Notes: a model not told the origin generated them from the sequence alone. Shown: positions 27,148-37,512, counted from the first letter of the stretch. The stretch is DNA of 64,000 nt from Gammaproteobacteria bacterium (GCA_024280395.1 JAJRQG010000100.1:1-64000); one strand, 5' to 3'. Numbers and translations are program-made.

Positions 27148-29901
27148 ATGTTTCATCAATTTAAAAAAATGGCACTTATAGGGTCTTTAGTGCTCACATC
27201 ATCAGCTTTTGCAAAGTTGCCAAAAAATGTAGAGAAGCTTACTTCAGTTGAGGGTATAACTGAATACCAATTAGACAATGGTTTGCAAGTGCTATTGTTT
27301 CCTGATATTTCTCAAGAAACCATTACTGTTAACATTACCTATCATGTGGGTTCAAAACATGAGAATTATGGTGAAACAGGCATGGCACATTTGTTAGAAC
27401 ATCTAGTTTTCAAAGGTACCCCCAATCACCCAGACATTCCAAAAGAATTAACCGACCACGGTGCCGAGCCCAATGGAACCACTTGGACAGATAGAACCAA
27501 TTACTTTGAAACATTTTCTGCTACTGATGAAAATTTGAATTGGGCCTTAGGCCTTGAAGCAGATAGAATGATTAATTCTTATATTGCAAAAAAAGATTTA
27601 GACAGTGAAATGACCGTAGTTCGAAATGAATTAGAAAACGGTGAAAATAGTCCGTTTAGAGTATTATTACAAAGAATGATGGCAGTAAGTTTTGACTGGC
27701 ACAACTATGGAAAAAGTACGATTGGTGCAAGAGCTGATTTGGAAAACGTAGATATTAAAAATTTACAAGCATTTTACCGCAAATATTATCAGCCCGACAA
27801 TGCAACATTAGTAGTTGCAGGTAAAATTGATGAAGATGTTGTCATTAAGTTGGTGAATAAATATTTTGGAAAAATCGAGCGCCCGACTAGAACAATTCAA
27901 GAGTTGTATACAGCAGAACCTATTCAAGATGGTGAAAGACAGGTCACTATCCGTCGCCCAGGAGATGTACAAATGGTTGCTGCCATGTATCATATCCCTG
28001 CTGGCACTCATGAAAACTATCCTGCAGTTGAAATTCTAACTGATATATTAGCAGACCCCAAAAGCGGTCGATTGCACAAAGATGTTGTTAAAAATAAATT
28101 AGCAGCAAGTACTTTTGGTTTTCCTTTTCAATGGGGTGAACCAGGTATCGTTACTTTTATGGCTCAAGTGGCCAAAGACAAAGACATCAATGCAACTGAG
28201 GATGCTCTTCTGCAAACTTTGGAAAATGTTATAGATACTCCAATAACACAAGAAGAAGTCGAACGTGCCAAAACGAAGTTTACAAAAAATTTCGAGTTGG
28301 GATTCAACTCTTCTGAACGCGTCGCTAAAAATTTAAGTGAATGGGTAGGCATGGGAGACTGGAGAATGATATTTTTAAACCGTGATCGCATGGAAAAAGT
28401 CACATTGGAAGATGTACAAAAGGCAGCAGAAGAATATTTAGTCAATGACAATCGAACACTGGGTTTATTTCTTCCCGAACAAAAACCCAATAGAGCTGAT
28501 TCGATTGTTAGACTAAATAAAACAGAAGTTAAAGCGATGGTAAAAGATTACAAAGGTCGCGAACTAGTTGCACAAGGTGAGATTTTTAATCCTTCGCACG
28601 ACAACATTGATAAACGCACACAACACAGCACATTAAAAAATGGTGCTAAAGTGGTTTATTTAACGAAAAAAACCCGTGGTGAGTCTGTAAATATGACCAT
28701 AAGCTTAGATTTTGGAAATGTTGATGACTTACAATTTAAAGGTAAAATTGGCTCACTGGCTGGTTCTATGCTAAACCGTGGTACAAAAAAATATAACCGA
28801 GAAGAGTTACAAGCTGAATTTGACAAATTGAAAGCTAATGTATCGGTATATGGTAGCGCAACTGGTGCCAGCGTTTCTATTAGAACAACCAAAGAAAACC
28901 TACCTGCAGTATTAGACTTGATTGAGGAAATCTTTAAAAACCCAGTGTTTGACAACAAAGAGCTAGAAGTTCTAAAACAAGAACAAATCGTCTCTTTAGA
29001 ACAACAAAAACAACAACCAACCTCACAGGTTTTCAGACAATTGGGCCGTTATTTAAGTCCTTATGAGCCCGGTCATCCAAGTTATCAAATGCCTATTGAT
29101 GAAGAAATTGAAGTCATTAAAAAAATATCATCTGATGACCTAAAAGACTTCCATGCAGCTTTTATGGGAGCACAAGATGCAGATATTGGAGTTGTTGGAG
29201 ATTTCGATCAAGAAATCATTCAAGATAAATTAGATAAAATTTTGGGTAACTGGAACAGTAAATCTGAATATAGACGAGTAGTGTCTTCGGTTGCTAATGT
29301 TGATGGCATAAACAAATTTGTCAACACACCTGATAAAGCAGGCGCGGCATTTGGTGCGATGATAAAATTCAAAATGAATGACAATGATCCTGACTACCCT
29401 GCACTAGAAATGGCCAGTCAAATGTTTGGTGGTGGTTTTCTATCAAGCCGTTTAGCAGATAGATTACGCCGCAAAGAAGGATGGAGTTATGGTGCTGGAT
29501 CATTCTTCAATGCTTCTTCATACGATGAAGTCGCAACTTTTGGTGCTTATGCCATTTGTGCTCCTGAAAACTTAGCCAATGTTGAAAAAGGTTTTTATGA
29601 AGAATTAGACCGTGTCCTTGAAGAGGGTTTTACTCAACAAGAACTAGATGATGTTAAAAAAGGCACCTTACAGAATAACAAATTAGATCGAGCCAAAGAC
29701 GCTAGGTTGGTTCGTACATTGGCAGGTGATTTAGACTTAGAGCGCAATATGCAATGGGATAAAAAATACGAACAAGCCGTTATGAATTTGACTTTATTCC
29801 AAGTCAACAATGCTGTCAAAAAATATTGGAAGCGCGATAATATTTCAGTAGTAAAAGCTGGAGACTCAACTAAAATGGGAATAAAAAAAGATTCAGATTA
29901 A
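27148..29901 (+). CDS. M16-family zinc metallopeptidase, two-domain
   Basis: A 917-residue exported peptidase of the pitrilysin family. The signal peptide is MFHQFKKMALIGSLVLTSSAFA. The first M16 domain has the inverted zinc motif HLLEH at about residues 81-85 and the distal glutamate in RNELENGENSPF near residue 160. The second, non-catalytic half begins near residue 500 and includes GGGFLSSRLADRLRRKEGWSY. I chose the ATG at 27148 (GAGGAA 7 bp upstream, signal peptide immediately after) over 27100. Likely periplasmic; degrades peptides, substrate unknown. Confidence 0.9.
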   Translation: MFHQFKKMALIGSLVLTSSAFAKLPKNVEKLTSVEGITEYQLDNGLQVLLFPDISQETITVNITYHVGSKHENYGETGMAHLLEHLVFKGTPNHPDIPKELTDHGAEPNGTTWTDRTNYFETFSATDENLNWALGLEADRMINSYIAKKDLDSEMTVVRNELENGENSPFRVLLQRMMAVSFDWHNYGKSTIGARADLENVDIKNLQAFYRKYYQPDNATLVVAGKIDEDVVIKLVNKYFGKIERPTRTIQELYTAEPIQDGERQVTIRRPGDVQMVAAMYHIPAGTHENYPAVEILTDILADPKSGRLHKDVVKNKLAASTFGFPFQWGEPGIVTFMAQVAKDKDINATEDALLQTLENVIDTPITQEEVERAKTKFTKNFELGFNSSERVAKNLSEWVGMGDWRMIFLNRDRMEKVTLEDVQKAAEEYLVNDNRTLGLFLPEQKPNRADSIVRLNKTEVKAMVKDYKGRELVAQGEIFNPSHDNIDKRTQHSTLKNGAKVVYLTKKTRGESVNMTISLDFGNVDDLQFKGKIGSLAGSMLNRGTKKYNREELQAEFDKLKANVSVYGSATGASVSIRTTKENLPAVLDLIEEIFKNPVFDNKELEVLKQEQIVSLEQQKQQPTSQVFRQLGRYLSPYEPGHPSYQMPIDEEIEVIKKISSDDLKDFHAAFMGAQDADIGVVGDFDQEIIQDKLDKILGNWNSKSEYRRVVSSVANVDGINKFVNTPDKAGAAFGAMIKFKMNDNDPDYPALEMASQMFGGGFLSSRLADRLRRKEGWSYGAGSFFNASSYDEVATFGAYAICAPENLANVEKGFYEELDRVLEEGFTQQELDDVKKGTLQNNKLDRAKDARLVRTLAGDLDLERNMQWDKKYEQAVMNLTLFQVNNAVKKYWKRDNISVVKAGDSTKMGIKKDSD

Positions 29902-29923
29902 TCACTTATTGATGCTATTTATT

Positions 29924-29956
29924 AAAAAGCCTGTGGTTATAACACACAGGCTTTTT
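29924..29956. terminator. Bidirectional terminator
   Basis: AAAAAGCCTGTG (29924-29935) and CACAGGCTTTTT (29945-29956) form a 12-bp stem with a 9-nt loop and T runs on both strands. It separates the converging M16 gene and DUF2237 gene, and its right arm reaches the DUF2237 stop codon. Confidence 0.9.
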
Positions 29957-30332
29957 AATTTAGATCAACTGCAAATTTCTTTAGAAGCTCTAGTGGTATA
30001 ATTTCTAATGAACGAATGTGTGTTTTCGTTAGATAGACATTAGGGGCCATATTTTTTTTATAGGCCTGTAACCATCTGGCCGCACACAAACACCAACTGT
30101 CCCCTTCTTTTAATCCTTGGAAACCAAAATCAGGGTTGGGTGTAGACAAGTCATTTCCAATGAAACGTGAGTATTCCAGAAAGTCCTGAGTTGCTTGGAT
30201 ACATACTGTATGAGAACCCATGTCTTCATTGCATGTATTACAATATCCATCACGAAAAAATCCAGTAATCGGGTCGTCTCCACACAACAATAATTCTTCA
30301 CCTAAAACATTAATTGATTCGTTTTTATTCAT
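29955..30332 (-). CDS. DUF2237 family protein
   Basis: A 125-residue protein with the DUF2237 signature: NVLGEELLLCGDDPITGFFRDGYC near the N-terminus, then CNTCNEDMGSHTVCIQAT and a GDSWCLCAARWLQAY segment. Its several cysteines (C-x-x-C pair and others) suggest metal or redox sensitivity. Function unknown in the family. It starts 5 bp after miaE and is probably co-transcribed. Confidence 0.9.
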   Translation of the reverse strand: MNKNESINVLGEELLLCGDDPITGFFRDGYCNTCNEDMGSHTVCIQATQDFLEYSRFIGNDLSTPNPDFGFQGLKEGDSWCLCAARWLQAYKKNMAPNVYLTKTHIRSLEIIPLELLKKFAVDLN

Positions 30333-30337
30333 AATGA

Positions 30338-30916
30338 TTAATGAACTGCCGCTTTAAATGGACATTGTATAACAATATCGACTTCTATTTGCAATAATTC
30401 ATCTAATCTGTTTTTTACCGTTTCTGTGTCATAGTATTTATGTGCCAATGATATAAATAGTTCGTAGTGCCTGTATTCAGCAGCGGCCAATCTTTGGTAA
30501 AAATCTTTTATCTTGGGTTCGATTAATGCCTCACCAACCAAACCAAATCGTTCTGCACCACGTTTTTCAACAATACTAAACATCAATAATCTATCCAACA
30601 AATAATGCTTAGGGTCTTTGCGCATGGTTTTCATAAATGAACCAATGTAAAAATTAGTTTTATCTGGAATTTGTTGTAGGCCGCGTTTAAGCATGATTTT
30701 AATCACTTCACGAAAATGTGCCATTTCTTCCATGGCCAAATCAATCATTTCTCGCACAATATCATCTTTATCAGGGTAGTGAACAACCATTGACATCGCC
30801 AAAGTTGAAGCTTTCCGTTCATTTGCTGCATGATCTATCAGGAATGCATCAAAGTCAGCCATGACCGCTTTGATCCAACGAGGATCGGTTTTGCATTTGA
30901 GGTTATAAGAGTACAT
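30338..30916 (-). CDS. miaE: tRNA-(ms2io6A37) hydroxylase MiaE
   Basis: A 192-residue di-iron monooxygenase that hydroxylates the isopentenyl group of ms2i6A37 in tRNA. The ferritin-like iron ligands are visible in DHAANERKAS, EEMAHFREV, SIVEKRGAERF and AAAEYRHYELF. The N-terminal CKTDPRWIKAV matches the family's CPTPQAWIEEA region and fixes the start at 30916. No Shine-Dalgarno is present; a REP-like palindrome begins 12 bp upstream. Followed by DUF2237. Confidence 0.93.
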   Translation of the reverse strand: MYSYNLKCKTDPRWIKAVMADFDAFLIDHAANERKASTLAMSMVVHYPDKDDIVREMIDLAMEEMAHFREVIKIMLKRGLQQIPDKTNFYIGSFMKTMRKDPKHYLLDRLLMFSIVEKRGAERFGLVGEALIEPKIKDFYQRLAAAEYRHYELFISLAHKYYDTETVKNRLDELLQIEVDIVIQCPFKAAVH

Positions 30917-30927
30917 AAATGACGCTC

Positions 30928-30992
30928 GTCATTCCCGCGAAGGCGGGAATCTATTTTAGATATAACTGGATTCCCGTCTTCACAGGAATGAT
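30928..30992. repeat. REP-like palindrome pair, copy B
   Basis: A 25-bp unit at 30928-30952 (core ATTCCCGCGAAGGCGGGAAT) and a more degenerate inverted partner at 30968-30992 lie only 15 bp apart between sdhB and miaE. Same class as copy A at 23883-24027. The pair fills the whole intergenic space and reaches to 12 bp from the miaE start. Confidence 0.75.
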
Positions 30993-30997
30993 GGTTT

Positions 30998-31780
30998 TTA
31001 CAAAGCGTGTCGTTCGGCAATCAACTTCTTAATTTCACCAATAGCCTTACCAGGATTCAAACCCTTTGGACAAGTATTGGTACAGTTCATGATAGTATGA
31101 CACCTGAACACTTTGAATGGGTCTTCTAAATCTTCCAAGCGTTCGCCTGTGTATTCATCGCGTGAATCAGCCAAGAAACGGTAAGATTGTAATAATACTG
31201 CAGGGCCTAAGTATCTATCACCATTCCACCAGTAACTGGGGCAAGATGTTTGACAACAAGCACACAAAATACATTCATAAAGACCATCTAATTTTTCACG
31301 GTCTTCAATTGATTGTAATCTTTCTGTATCTGGCAATGGCACTGAATCGGTTTGTATCCAAGGTTGTACTGATGCGTATTGTGCATAAAAATGCGACATA
31401 TCAGGAACTAAATCTTTGATAACATCCATGTGCGGCAAAGGGTAGATGGACACTGTATCTTTACAATCTCTCATTGATTTTGTACAAGCCAATGTATTTG
31501 TGCCATCAATGTTCATTGCACAACTGCCACATATACCTTCACGGCAAGAGCGCCTAAAAGTCAATGTGGTGTCTATTTCATTTTTAACTTTGATTAAAGC
31601 ATCTAAGACCATTGGACCACAACTATCCATGTCTATTTCATAGGTGTCAGTACGAGGGTTGTCTCCTGTATCAGGGTCCCAACGATATACCTTGAGTTTG
31701 CGTACATTGGTTGCACCTTGAGCTTTTATATACTTGCCTTTGGTGATTTTTGAGTTCTTTGGTAAGCTAAATTCTGCCAT
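30998..31780 (-). CDS. sdhB: Succinate dehydrogenase iron-sulfur subunit
   Basis: A 260-residue subunit that carries electrons from FAD to quinone. The [2Fe-2S] ligands are in [15 protein letters not shown]...C near residue 75. The [4Fe-4S] and [3Fe-4S] ligands are in [18 protein letters not shown] and [19 protein letters not shown] chose the ATG at 31780 because it follows the sdhA stop by one base and gives the usual N-terminus; 31822 lies inside sdhA. Last gene of sdhCDAB. Confidence 0.96.
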   Translation of the reverse strand: MAEFSLPKNSKITKGKYIKAQGATNVRKLKVYRWDPDTGDNPRTDTYEIDMDSCGPMVLDALIKVKNEIDTTLTFRRSCREGICGSCAMNIDGTNTLACTKSMRDCKDTVSIYPLPHMDVIKDLVPDMSHFYAQYASVQPWIQTDSVPLPDTERLQSIEDREKLDGLYECILCACCQTSCPSYWWNGDRYLGPAVLLQSYRFLADSRDEYTGERLEDLEDPFKVFRCHTIMNCTNTCPKGLNPGKAIGEIKKLIAERHAL

Positions 31781-31781
31781 T

Positions 31782-33614
31782 TTAGTAAACCCTCTTTGCT
31801 GGTGGGATGACTTCACATTCATCGGTTAGTGTATTCATGTGAACTGGTCTATATTTGAAACTCACTTCGTTGTTTTCATCGACATAAGACAATGTATGTT
31901 TCATCCATTCAACATCATCTCTATCTGGAAAATCCTCACGGGCATGTGCCCCACGAGATTCTTCGCGTGCATTAGCACCAAAAATTGTAACCTTAGCTTG
32001 TGACAACAGATTTCTTAATTCAAGGGCTTCAATTAAATCCGTATTCCAAATCAATGAACGATCAGTTAGTTTCAAGTTTTGATAATCTTCAACAATTTTG
32101 GCTACTTTGTCACACCCTTTTTGCATGATTTTGCCTGTTCTAAACACCAAGGCATGCTTTTGCATGGTTGTTTGTAGTTCCAATCGCAATTCTGCGGTGG
32201 TTTTATCGCCATCGGCATAACGAATCTTATCAAAATCAGCCATGATTTTTTCTACGACATTGCTCTGTAAGTCTTTGTGTTTTGTTCCAGGCTTCACTTT
32301 GTCAGCCACTCGGTGAGCCACCGCTCGACCAAATACCACAATATCCAACAATGAATTTGAACCCAACCTATTCGCGCCATGTACAGAAACACAAGCGGCT
32401 TCGCCAATGGCATACAGTCCAGTAACCACTTTGTCTGGATCATCTCCAACCTTATTGACCACTTCTCCATGATAGTTGGTCGGAATTCCACCCATATTGT
32501 AATGCGCTGTAGGAATAACGGGAATAGGTTCTTTGGTCACATCAACACCGGCAAAAATTTCTGCTGATTCAGCAATACCAGGTAATCTTTTTTCAATAAC
32601 TTCAGGGCCTAGGTGTTCTAGATGTAAGAAGATATGGTCTTTGTTTTCTCCAACACCACGGCCTTCATTTATTTCCATGGTCATTGCACGAGACACCACA
32701 TCACGGGATGCCAAATCTTTGGCCGAAGGTGCATAGCGTTCCATAAAACGTTCGCCTTCTGAGTTGCTTAAAAACCCACCTTCGCCACGCACACCTTCGG
32801 TAATCAGGCAACCTGCGCCATAAATACCTGTTGGGTGAAATTGAACAAATTCCATGTCTTGTAATGCCAGTCCAGCACGCAACACCATGCCATTTCCATC
32901 GCCTGTACAAGTATGTGCTGAAGTACAAGAAAAATAGGTACGTCCATAACCCCCTGTAGCTAAGATGATTGCGTGTCCACGGAATAAATGCACAGTTCCA
33001 TCGGACATATCAATGGCTATCACACCTTTGCATTCGCCATCTTCCATAATCAAATCAACAGCAAAATACTCGATAAAGAAATTGGCATCGTGTTTGAGAG
33101 ACTGTTGGTATAAAGTGTGTAAAATCGCATGTCCTGTTCTATCCGCTGCTGCACAAGTTCTTTGAGCGGGAGCTCCTTTCCCATACTCTGTAGTCATGCC
33201 ACCAAATGGGCGTTGGTAAATTTTGCCCTCTTCTGTACGAGAAAACGGTACACCTTGATGTTCTAGTTCTACTACTGCTGGAACAGCTTCTCGACACATA
33301 TATTCAATGGCATCTTGATCTCCCAACCAATCTGAACCCTTGACTGTATCGTACATGTGCCAACGCCAATCGTCTTTGCCCATGTTTCCCAATGATGCAC
33401 TCATCCCGCCTTGAGCAGCAACAGTGTGCGAACGTGTTGGAAATACTTTTGTTACACAGGCAACCGACAAACCTTCTGCAGCTAAGCCCATGGTCGCGCG
33501 TAAGCCTGCTCCACCTGCTCCAACGACTACAGCATCAAATTTATGTTCAATAATTTTATAGCTCATAGTTTTATTCTCTTCGGTCGTTTTTTCTTTAGTT
33601 TTTGTTTCTGACAT
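31782..33614 (-). CDS. sdhA: Succinate dehydrogenase flavoprotein subunit
   Basis: A 610-residue FAD subunit that oxidises succinate to fumarate. Visible are the dinucleotide fold [12 protein letters not shown], the flavinylation histidine in [17 protein letters not shown], the HPTGIYGAG active-site region, and the [15 protein letters not shown]-terminal segment. The usual family start is [11 protein letters not shown] at 33566. The ATG at 33614 adds a 16-residue polar, Lys/Glu/Thr-rich extension and has AGGA 9 bp upstream, so either start is possible. Confidence 0.95.
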   Translation of the reverse strand: MSETKTKEKTTEENKTMSYKIIEHKFDAVVVGAGGAGLRATMGLAAEGLSVACVTKVFPTRSHTVAAQGGMSASLGNMGKDDWRWHMYDTVKGSDWLGDQDAIEYMCREAVPAVVELEHQGVPFSRTEEGKIYQRPFGGMTTEYGKGAPAQRTCAAADRTGHAILHTLYQQSLKHDANFFIEYFAVDLIMEDGECKGVIAIDMSDGTVHLFRGHAIILATGGYGRTYFSCTSAHTCTGDGNGMVLRAGLALQDMEFVQFHPTGIYGAGCLITEGVRGEGGFLSNSEGERFMERYAPSAKDLASRDVVSRAMTMEINEGRGVGENKDHIFLHLEHLGPEVIEKRLPGIAESAEIFAGVDVTKEPIPVIPTAHYNMGGIPTNYHGEVVNKVGDDPDKVVTGLYAIGEAACVSVHGANRLGSNSLLDIVVFGRAVAHRVADKVKPGTKHKDLQSNVVEKIMADFDKIRYADGDKTTAELRLELQTTMQKHALVFRTGKIMQKGCDKVAKIVEDYQNLKLTDRSLIWNTDLIEALELRNLLSQAKVTIFGANAREESRGAHAREDFPDRDDVEWMKHTLSYVDENNEVSFKYRPVHMNTLTDECEVIPPAKRVY

Positions 33615-33625
33615 GTTATTTAATC

Positions 33626-34000
33626 CTATGAAGCCAATTTAAATAGTGAAAAGAATGTCGCCACAATCATGGCAAACATGGCAAATTTTATCAGTGTTAA
33701 CAAAGTCAATGCCATGGCCTTTCCATGCACATAATCTTCAATAATCACTTGCAAACCCAAAGTTGCATGATAAACCACAGTTATGGTCCAAAGCGCCATT
33801 AACAATGCTTGAACAGGATGTTGCAACCACACGATTACAGCATCAGCAGAAACTGTTTCCATGGTCATCAGCGAATAAAAGAACCACAAACCCAGTGGAA
33901 TCATCAATACAGCAGTTAATCGCTGCATCCACCAATGAGAAAAACCATGTTTGGCAGTTCCTAAACCTTTAACCCGTTTAATTTCAGATCTATACTGCAT
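33626..34000 (-). CDS. sdhD: Succinate dehydrogenase membrane anchor SdhD
   Basis: A 124-residue, three-helix membrane anchor of complex [22 protein letters not shown] precedes the first helix, as in Sdh[18 protein letters not shown] segment in helix two supplies the candidate haem-binding histidine and the conserved ED-Y. I chose the ATG at 34000 (GGGAG 8 bp upstream, directly after the sdhC stop) over 34021. Confidence 0.92.
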   Translation of the reverse strand: MQYRSEIKRVKGLGTAKHGFSHWWMQRLTAVLMIPLGLWFFYSLMTMETVSADAVIVWLQHPVQALLMALWTITVVYHATLGLQVIIEDYVHGKAMALTLLTLIKFAMFAMIVATFFSLFKLAS

Positions 34001-34002
34001 AA

Positions 34003-34380
34003 TTACGCTCCCACGACCCAAGTAATTGCTGTTAGTACCAATGCTGCTAGCACTGCGATGACACCAGAACGATTGACATCATCCATCTCAAAGCCTTTGC
34101 CCACATCCCAAAACAAATGACGAATACCATTACAAAAATGGTAGAAAAATGCAAAGGTCCAAGCAATGAGTACCAATTTGCCAATAGTTGAAGCAAACAA
34201 GACATGTAAAGATACTGCAACATCTGACATATAAGCCAAACTAAATAACCAATACACCAAAACTACCGCGCCCAATGACAGCGCCAATCCTGTTAATCTG
34301 TGTAAAATAGATAATTTTGCCGACAAAGGCATTTTGTACACCTGAATATGTGGTGACAAAGGTCGATTTGATGTTTTCAT
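34003..34380 (-). CDS. sdhC: Succinate dehydrogenase cytochrome b556 subunit
   Basis: A 125-residue, three-helix subunit. RPLSPHIQVYKMPLSAKLSI and LHRLTGLALS form the quinone-site N-terminus. FFYHFCNGIRHLFWDVG holds the axial haem histidine. First gene of sdhCDAB; the divergent ygfZ starts 89 bp away, so both promoters share that space. Confidence 0.95.
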   Translation of the reverse strand: MKTSNRPLSPHIQVYKMPLSAKLSILHRLTGLALSLGAVVLVYWLFSLAYMSDVAVSLHVLFASTIGKLVLIAWTFAFFYHFCNGIRHLFWDVGKGFEMDDVNRSGVIAVLAALVLTAITWVVGA

Positions 34381-34469
34381 TAAAAACCCCTAATTTATTA
34401 TTAACCTTGTGGATAAATATAACTTTGCAATTATAATTGAATTTTAATATTGCAGTAAGGATTTTGTGA

Positions 34470-35174
34470 ATGTGTGACAAAGATAATGATAAAAAGATGA
34501 TAACAGTCAACTCAACCTGTTCAACAATTTCTTTGAGTGGATTAAACAGTGTGGACTTTCTAAACAATCTACTTATCTCTAATCTAACCGAACTTGAACA
34601 CAAAACTTTCCATTACACAGCTTTGTGTAATCCAAAAGGACGGATTATTTCCAGTATGTGGATTAATATTTGCAGTGCAGATTCCGTTATTTTGATTTGC
34701 CCTAAAAACCTTTGCGCCGATTTATTGAGTTTTTTCAACATGAGAAAATTCCGCCTAAAAATTGATATTAAACTCACAGATGACTCGGTTGAAATAAAAA
34801 CTGAAGAAAACAAGATACAACTCTCATCTATCAAAAGCCAAGAAACTAATAACACTCAACAGTTTTATGCGTTTATGTTTGCTCAAAATTTGCCTTGGAT
34901 TGATGCCCGTAATTCTGAAAAATTTATTCCTCAACATGTAAATTTAGACCAGCATAAAAACACCATGAGTTTCAGCAAAGGCTGCTATCCAGGCCAAGAA
35001 ATAATAGCCCGAATAAAATATTTAGGAAAAATTAAGAAACGAATGTATTTACTGGGGAATATCAATGAACAAGCATTGTTGATTGAATCAGAGAACTATC
35101 AAGCAGTATCACCAATCATTCATAACTTTACAAATAATCTTTATAATATTCAAGTAATTAGATCAGGTATTTAA
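34470..35174 (+). CDS. ygfZ: YgfZ/GcvT-family folate-binding protein
   Basis: A 234-residue homologue of YgfZ, which helps maintain Fe-S enzymes in a folate-dependent way. The diagnostic KGCYPGQEIIARIKYLGK motif near residue 172 carries the conserved cysteine. It is shorter than E. coli YgfZ, with a trimmed C-terminal barrel. AAGGA 8 bp upstream supports the start at 34470. Its position opposite sdhCDAB, which encodes an Fe-S enzyme, fits the role. Confidence 0.9.
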   Translation: MCDKDNDKKMITVNSTCSTISLSGLNSVDFLNNLLISNLTELEHKTFHYTALCNPKGRIISSMWINICSADSVILICPKNLCADLLSFFNMRKFRLKIDIKLTDDSVEIKTEENKIQLSSIKSQETNNTQQFYAFMFAQNLPWIDARNSEKFIPQHVNLDQHKNTMSFSKGCYPGQEIIARIKYLGKIKKRMYLLGNINEQALLIESENYQAVSPIIHNFTNNLYNIQVIRSGI

Positions 35175-35382
35175 CCGTGTTACAACATGTAACAATATTT
35201 GTAATATATTACACATTACTAATATAGCTTAGATAAAATTCATTATTAAATGTATATTTATTAAAATATAGGTTTTGATGATTGATTTAATCTTAAACAA
35301 GTGTTAATTTTTAATTAAGAACTCTGAAAGAAAAACAGAATTCTAAGAGTTAAGGGGCATTTAAAAATAAAAAGGCTAGGAT

Positions 35383-36177
35383 ATGAAAAAGTTTATAATA
35401 ATTACAGTGGTACTATTCTTTGGTATTTCATCAAACGCTTATTCTGACAAGTATACGTTGGTGATAGAGCCGACATTTCCTGCAGATCAAGGCAAACAAG
35501 TTTATGAACCTTTACGACAATGGTTGAATAAAAAAACAGGACATCAATTTGAAATCATCATCGACAATAATTACTATTTCTATTGGAGAAATGCCAATGG
35601 AACTAGAATGCCTGATTTTACTTTTGATGCACCACATATTGCAGCGTTTAGAGCAAAAAAGAAAAATTATAAATTTGTTGCTGCCACTATGGAAAAACTA
35701 TCATACCACCTTATTTCTTTGGATGAACCAGCTGAAGGCCAAACTGTACAGGATTTCATGGTTGGGAAAAAGATTGTCATGTTGCCTAACCCTAGTTTGG
35801 CATCAGTCTATTTTACCAAGTGGTTTACCGATTTATTTGCTGCACCAAAAAAGGATGTAACTGCACTTTCTTGGCAAGAAGCGGTCGAAATAGTTTTTGA
35901 TGGCAGTGCGCAAGCAGCAATTGTTCCAAATTGGATGTTTGATCTCTATCCAAACTTTGCTTCGCTAATTGAAAGTAAAAAAATTCCAGGTTCTACATTT
36001 ATGGCCTCTCCCAATGTTCCTCAAGAAGCAATAAATAGCTTTCAGGAAGCATTAATCTCATTACAAAGTGACGAAGCAGCCTTTGATGTTTTGGTCGAGT
36101 TGAATACAGATGGATTTGTCAAACCGAATGAAACTGATTATGACGATGCAATTAAATTAGTTCCAGGAGTTTTTTGA
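35383..36177 (+). CDS. PhnD/SsuA-like periplasmic binding protein
   Basis: A 264-residue substrate-binding protein with a signal peptide (MKKFIIITVVLFFGISSNAYS). The mature part (YTLVIEPTFPADQGKQVYEPL, DFTFDAPHIAAFRAKK, GKKIVMLPNPSLASVYFTKW) follows the PhnD/transferrin-like fold. No ABC ATPase or permease gene is near, so it is an orphan. It may work with a distant transporter or as a sensor domain. AGGAT lies upstream of the ATG. Ligand unknown. Confidence 0.8.
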   Translation: MKKFIIITVVLFFGISSNAYSDKYTLVIEPTFPADQGKQVYEPLRQWLNKKTGHQFEIIIDNNYYFYWRNANGTRMPDFTFDAPHIAAFRAKKKNYKFVAATMEKLSYHLISLDEPAEGQTVQDFMVGKKIVMLPNPSLASVYFTKWFTDLFAAPKKDVTALSWQEAVEIVFDGSAQAAIVPNWMFDLYPNFASLIESKKIPGSTFMASPNVPQEAINSFQEALISLQSDEAAFDVLVELNTDGFVKPNETDYDDAIKLVPGVF

Positions 36178-36327
36178 TTATTGTTGTATATAAAAATCAA
36201 GTTTAGAAAATATACAAAAACTCAATATCCTCAATTGTTCTTTAAAAAGTTATTCACCGTATATTTTGTTTTACTATGATTTATATATAAGTATAATGTA
36301 ATACAAAATCTGTTACTTATAACTTTA

Positions 36328-36696
36328 ATGACAAAATCACAAATCCCGACTAATAATCGCAGACTATTTGATCGCCTACCCTTTGAAAGTAATGTTCAAT
36401 TATTTTCAGGAAGTGCTGTGTGGAAATGTCAAATCATTGATATTTCACTTAAAGGTGTCTTATTTTCCAAACCCGATGACTGGAATGGGAACATCCATGA
36501 AATTTATAGACTTTCTATGTCGCAAGAAAACTCACCCAGTATTAGCATGAGTATTGAAATCGCACACATAAAAAATGACTCGATTGGCGCCATGTGGAAT
36601 AAAATTGATGTCGGCAGTTTTAGTCAACTAAAAAGAATTATGGAGTTAAATACAACCACACGAAATAAAATCAACAAAGAAATATCTTCTCTTTAA
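36328..36696 (+). CDS. PilZ-domain c-di-GMP receptor
   Basis: A 122-residue single PilZ domain. The c-di-GMP motifs are RRLFDRLPF (RxxxR, residues 11-19) and DISLKGVLF (DxSxxG, near residue 37). It is followed by a beta-barrel and a short C-terminal helix. No Shine-Dalgarno is seen. It stands alone; a role in motility or surface behaviour is inference, supported weakly by the pilH-like gene elsewhere in the window. Confidence 0.88.
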   Translation: MTKSQIPTNNRRLFDRLPFESNVQLFSGSAVWKCQIIDISLKGVLFSKPDDWNGNIHEIYRLSMSQENSPSISMSIEIAHIKNDSIGAMWNKIDVGSFSQLKRIMELNTTTRNKINKEISSL

Positions 36697-36717
36697 ACAC
36701 CTAACCTAATTAAATAA

Positions 36718-37509
36718 TTAGGGCAAAGCCACTAAATAACAAATCCAACCCGCATCTGCAGTGCCTATTTTTGATGCTTTAAACACACCATCTCCCTCAC
36801 CTGATTTATCATCTGTACCTTCCCAATAGACATCGATTGTTGAAAAACCGGCTTTGTGTAGCATTTCTTGTAATTCTGGCAGCGTCCATAAACGCCAATA
36901 ATAAGAAAATGCTTTATGGAAATCAATGCCATCATCAGTAATAAAGTGGATATAACATTGCATTTCAGAATTAATCGGATTAAAACTGGCTTGGTCCCAA
37001 ATATAGGTAAAACCCTCACACTCACGTTCTTCCTTGAGTTCTTTTGCTGCTTCATAACCACCAAAGGCATCCAGAAAAAAAATACCAGTATCTTCTAGAG
37101 AATCTTTAACGGAGACAAAGTAATCAATCATGGTATTCCTATCCATAAAAAGAAAATAGCTAAAATTCATGGCCAAAACTATATCCATGTTTTTTATGCC
37201 GGAATTTCTTACATCCGCTTTTTTATAGTTTAAACCCTGTTTATTTTTTAAATGTGGAACAATATGACTTTGCCCCCAAGCCAAAACATCATCATCAAGA
37301 TCTACTGCCCATGCTTTGTTCTTTGCATTTCTATCGACCCACTCACCTGCAGTTTGTCCTGTTCCAGAAAAATCTTCACGCAAATAACGCGCCTCATTGC
37401 CACGAATTTCTTTATAAGTCACTTCAATAAAATCTATTTCAGCCTCAACACACTGAACGGATTCTTGGTACATTTTGTGAATATCATGTTTCATTATTAT
37501 TTTTTCCAT
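36718..37509 (-). CDS. Class I SAM-dependent methyltransferase
   Basis: A 263-residue Rossmann-fold methyltransferase. Motif I is unusual (LREDFSGTGQTAGEW), followed by AWAVDLDDDVLAWG and the DIVLAMNFSYFLF strand, the type seen in a conserved group of stand-alone methyltransferases. Substrate unknown. The start is uncertain: the ATG at 37509 sits directly after the mdh terminator's T run. An ATG at 37494 (MKHDIHKMYQES) is in frame and may be preferred because the AAGG upstream of 37509 lies inside the terminator stem. Confidence 0.75.
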   Translation of the reverse strand: MEKIIMKHDIHKMYQESVQCVEAEIDFIEVTYKEIRGNEARYLREDFSGTGQTAGEWVDRNAKNKAWAVDLDDDVLAWGQSHIVPHLKNKQGLNYKKADVRNSGIKNMDIVLAMNFSYFLFMDRNTMIDYFVSVKDSLEDTGIFFLDAFGGYEAAKELKEERECEGFTYIWDQASFNPINSEMQCYIHFITDDGIDFHKAFSYYWRLWTLPELQEMLHKAGFSTIDVYWEGTDDKSGEGDGVFKASKIGTADAGWICYLVALP

Positions 37510-37512
37510 AAA

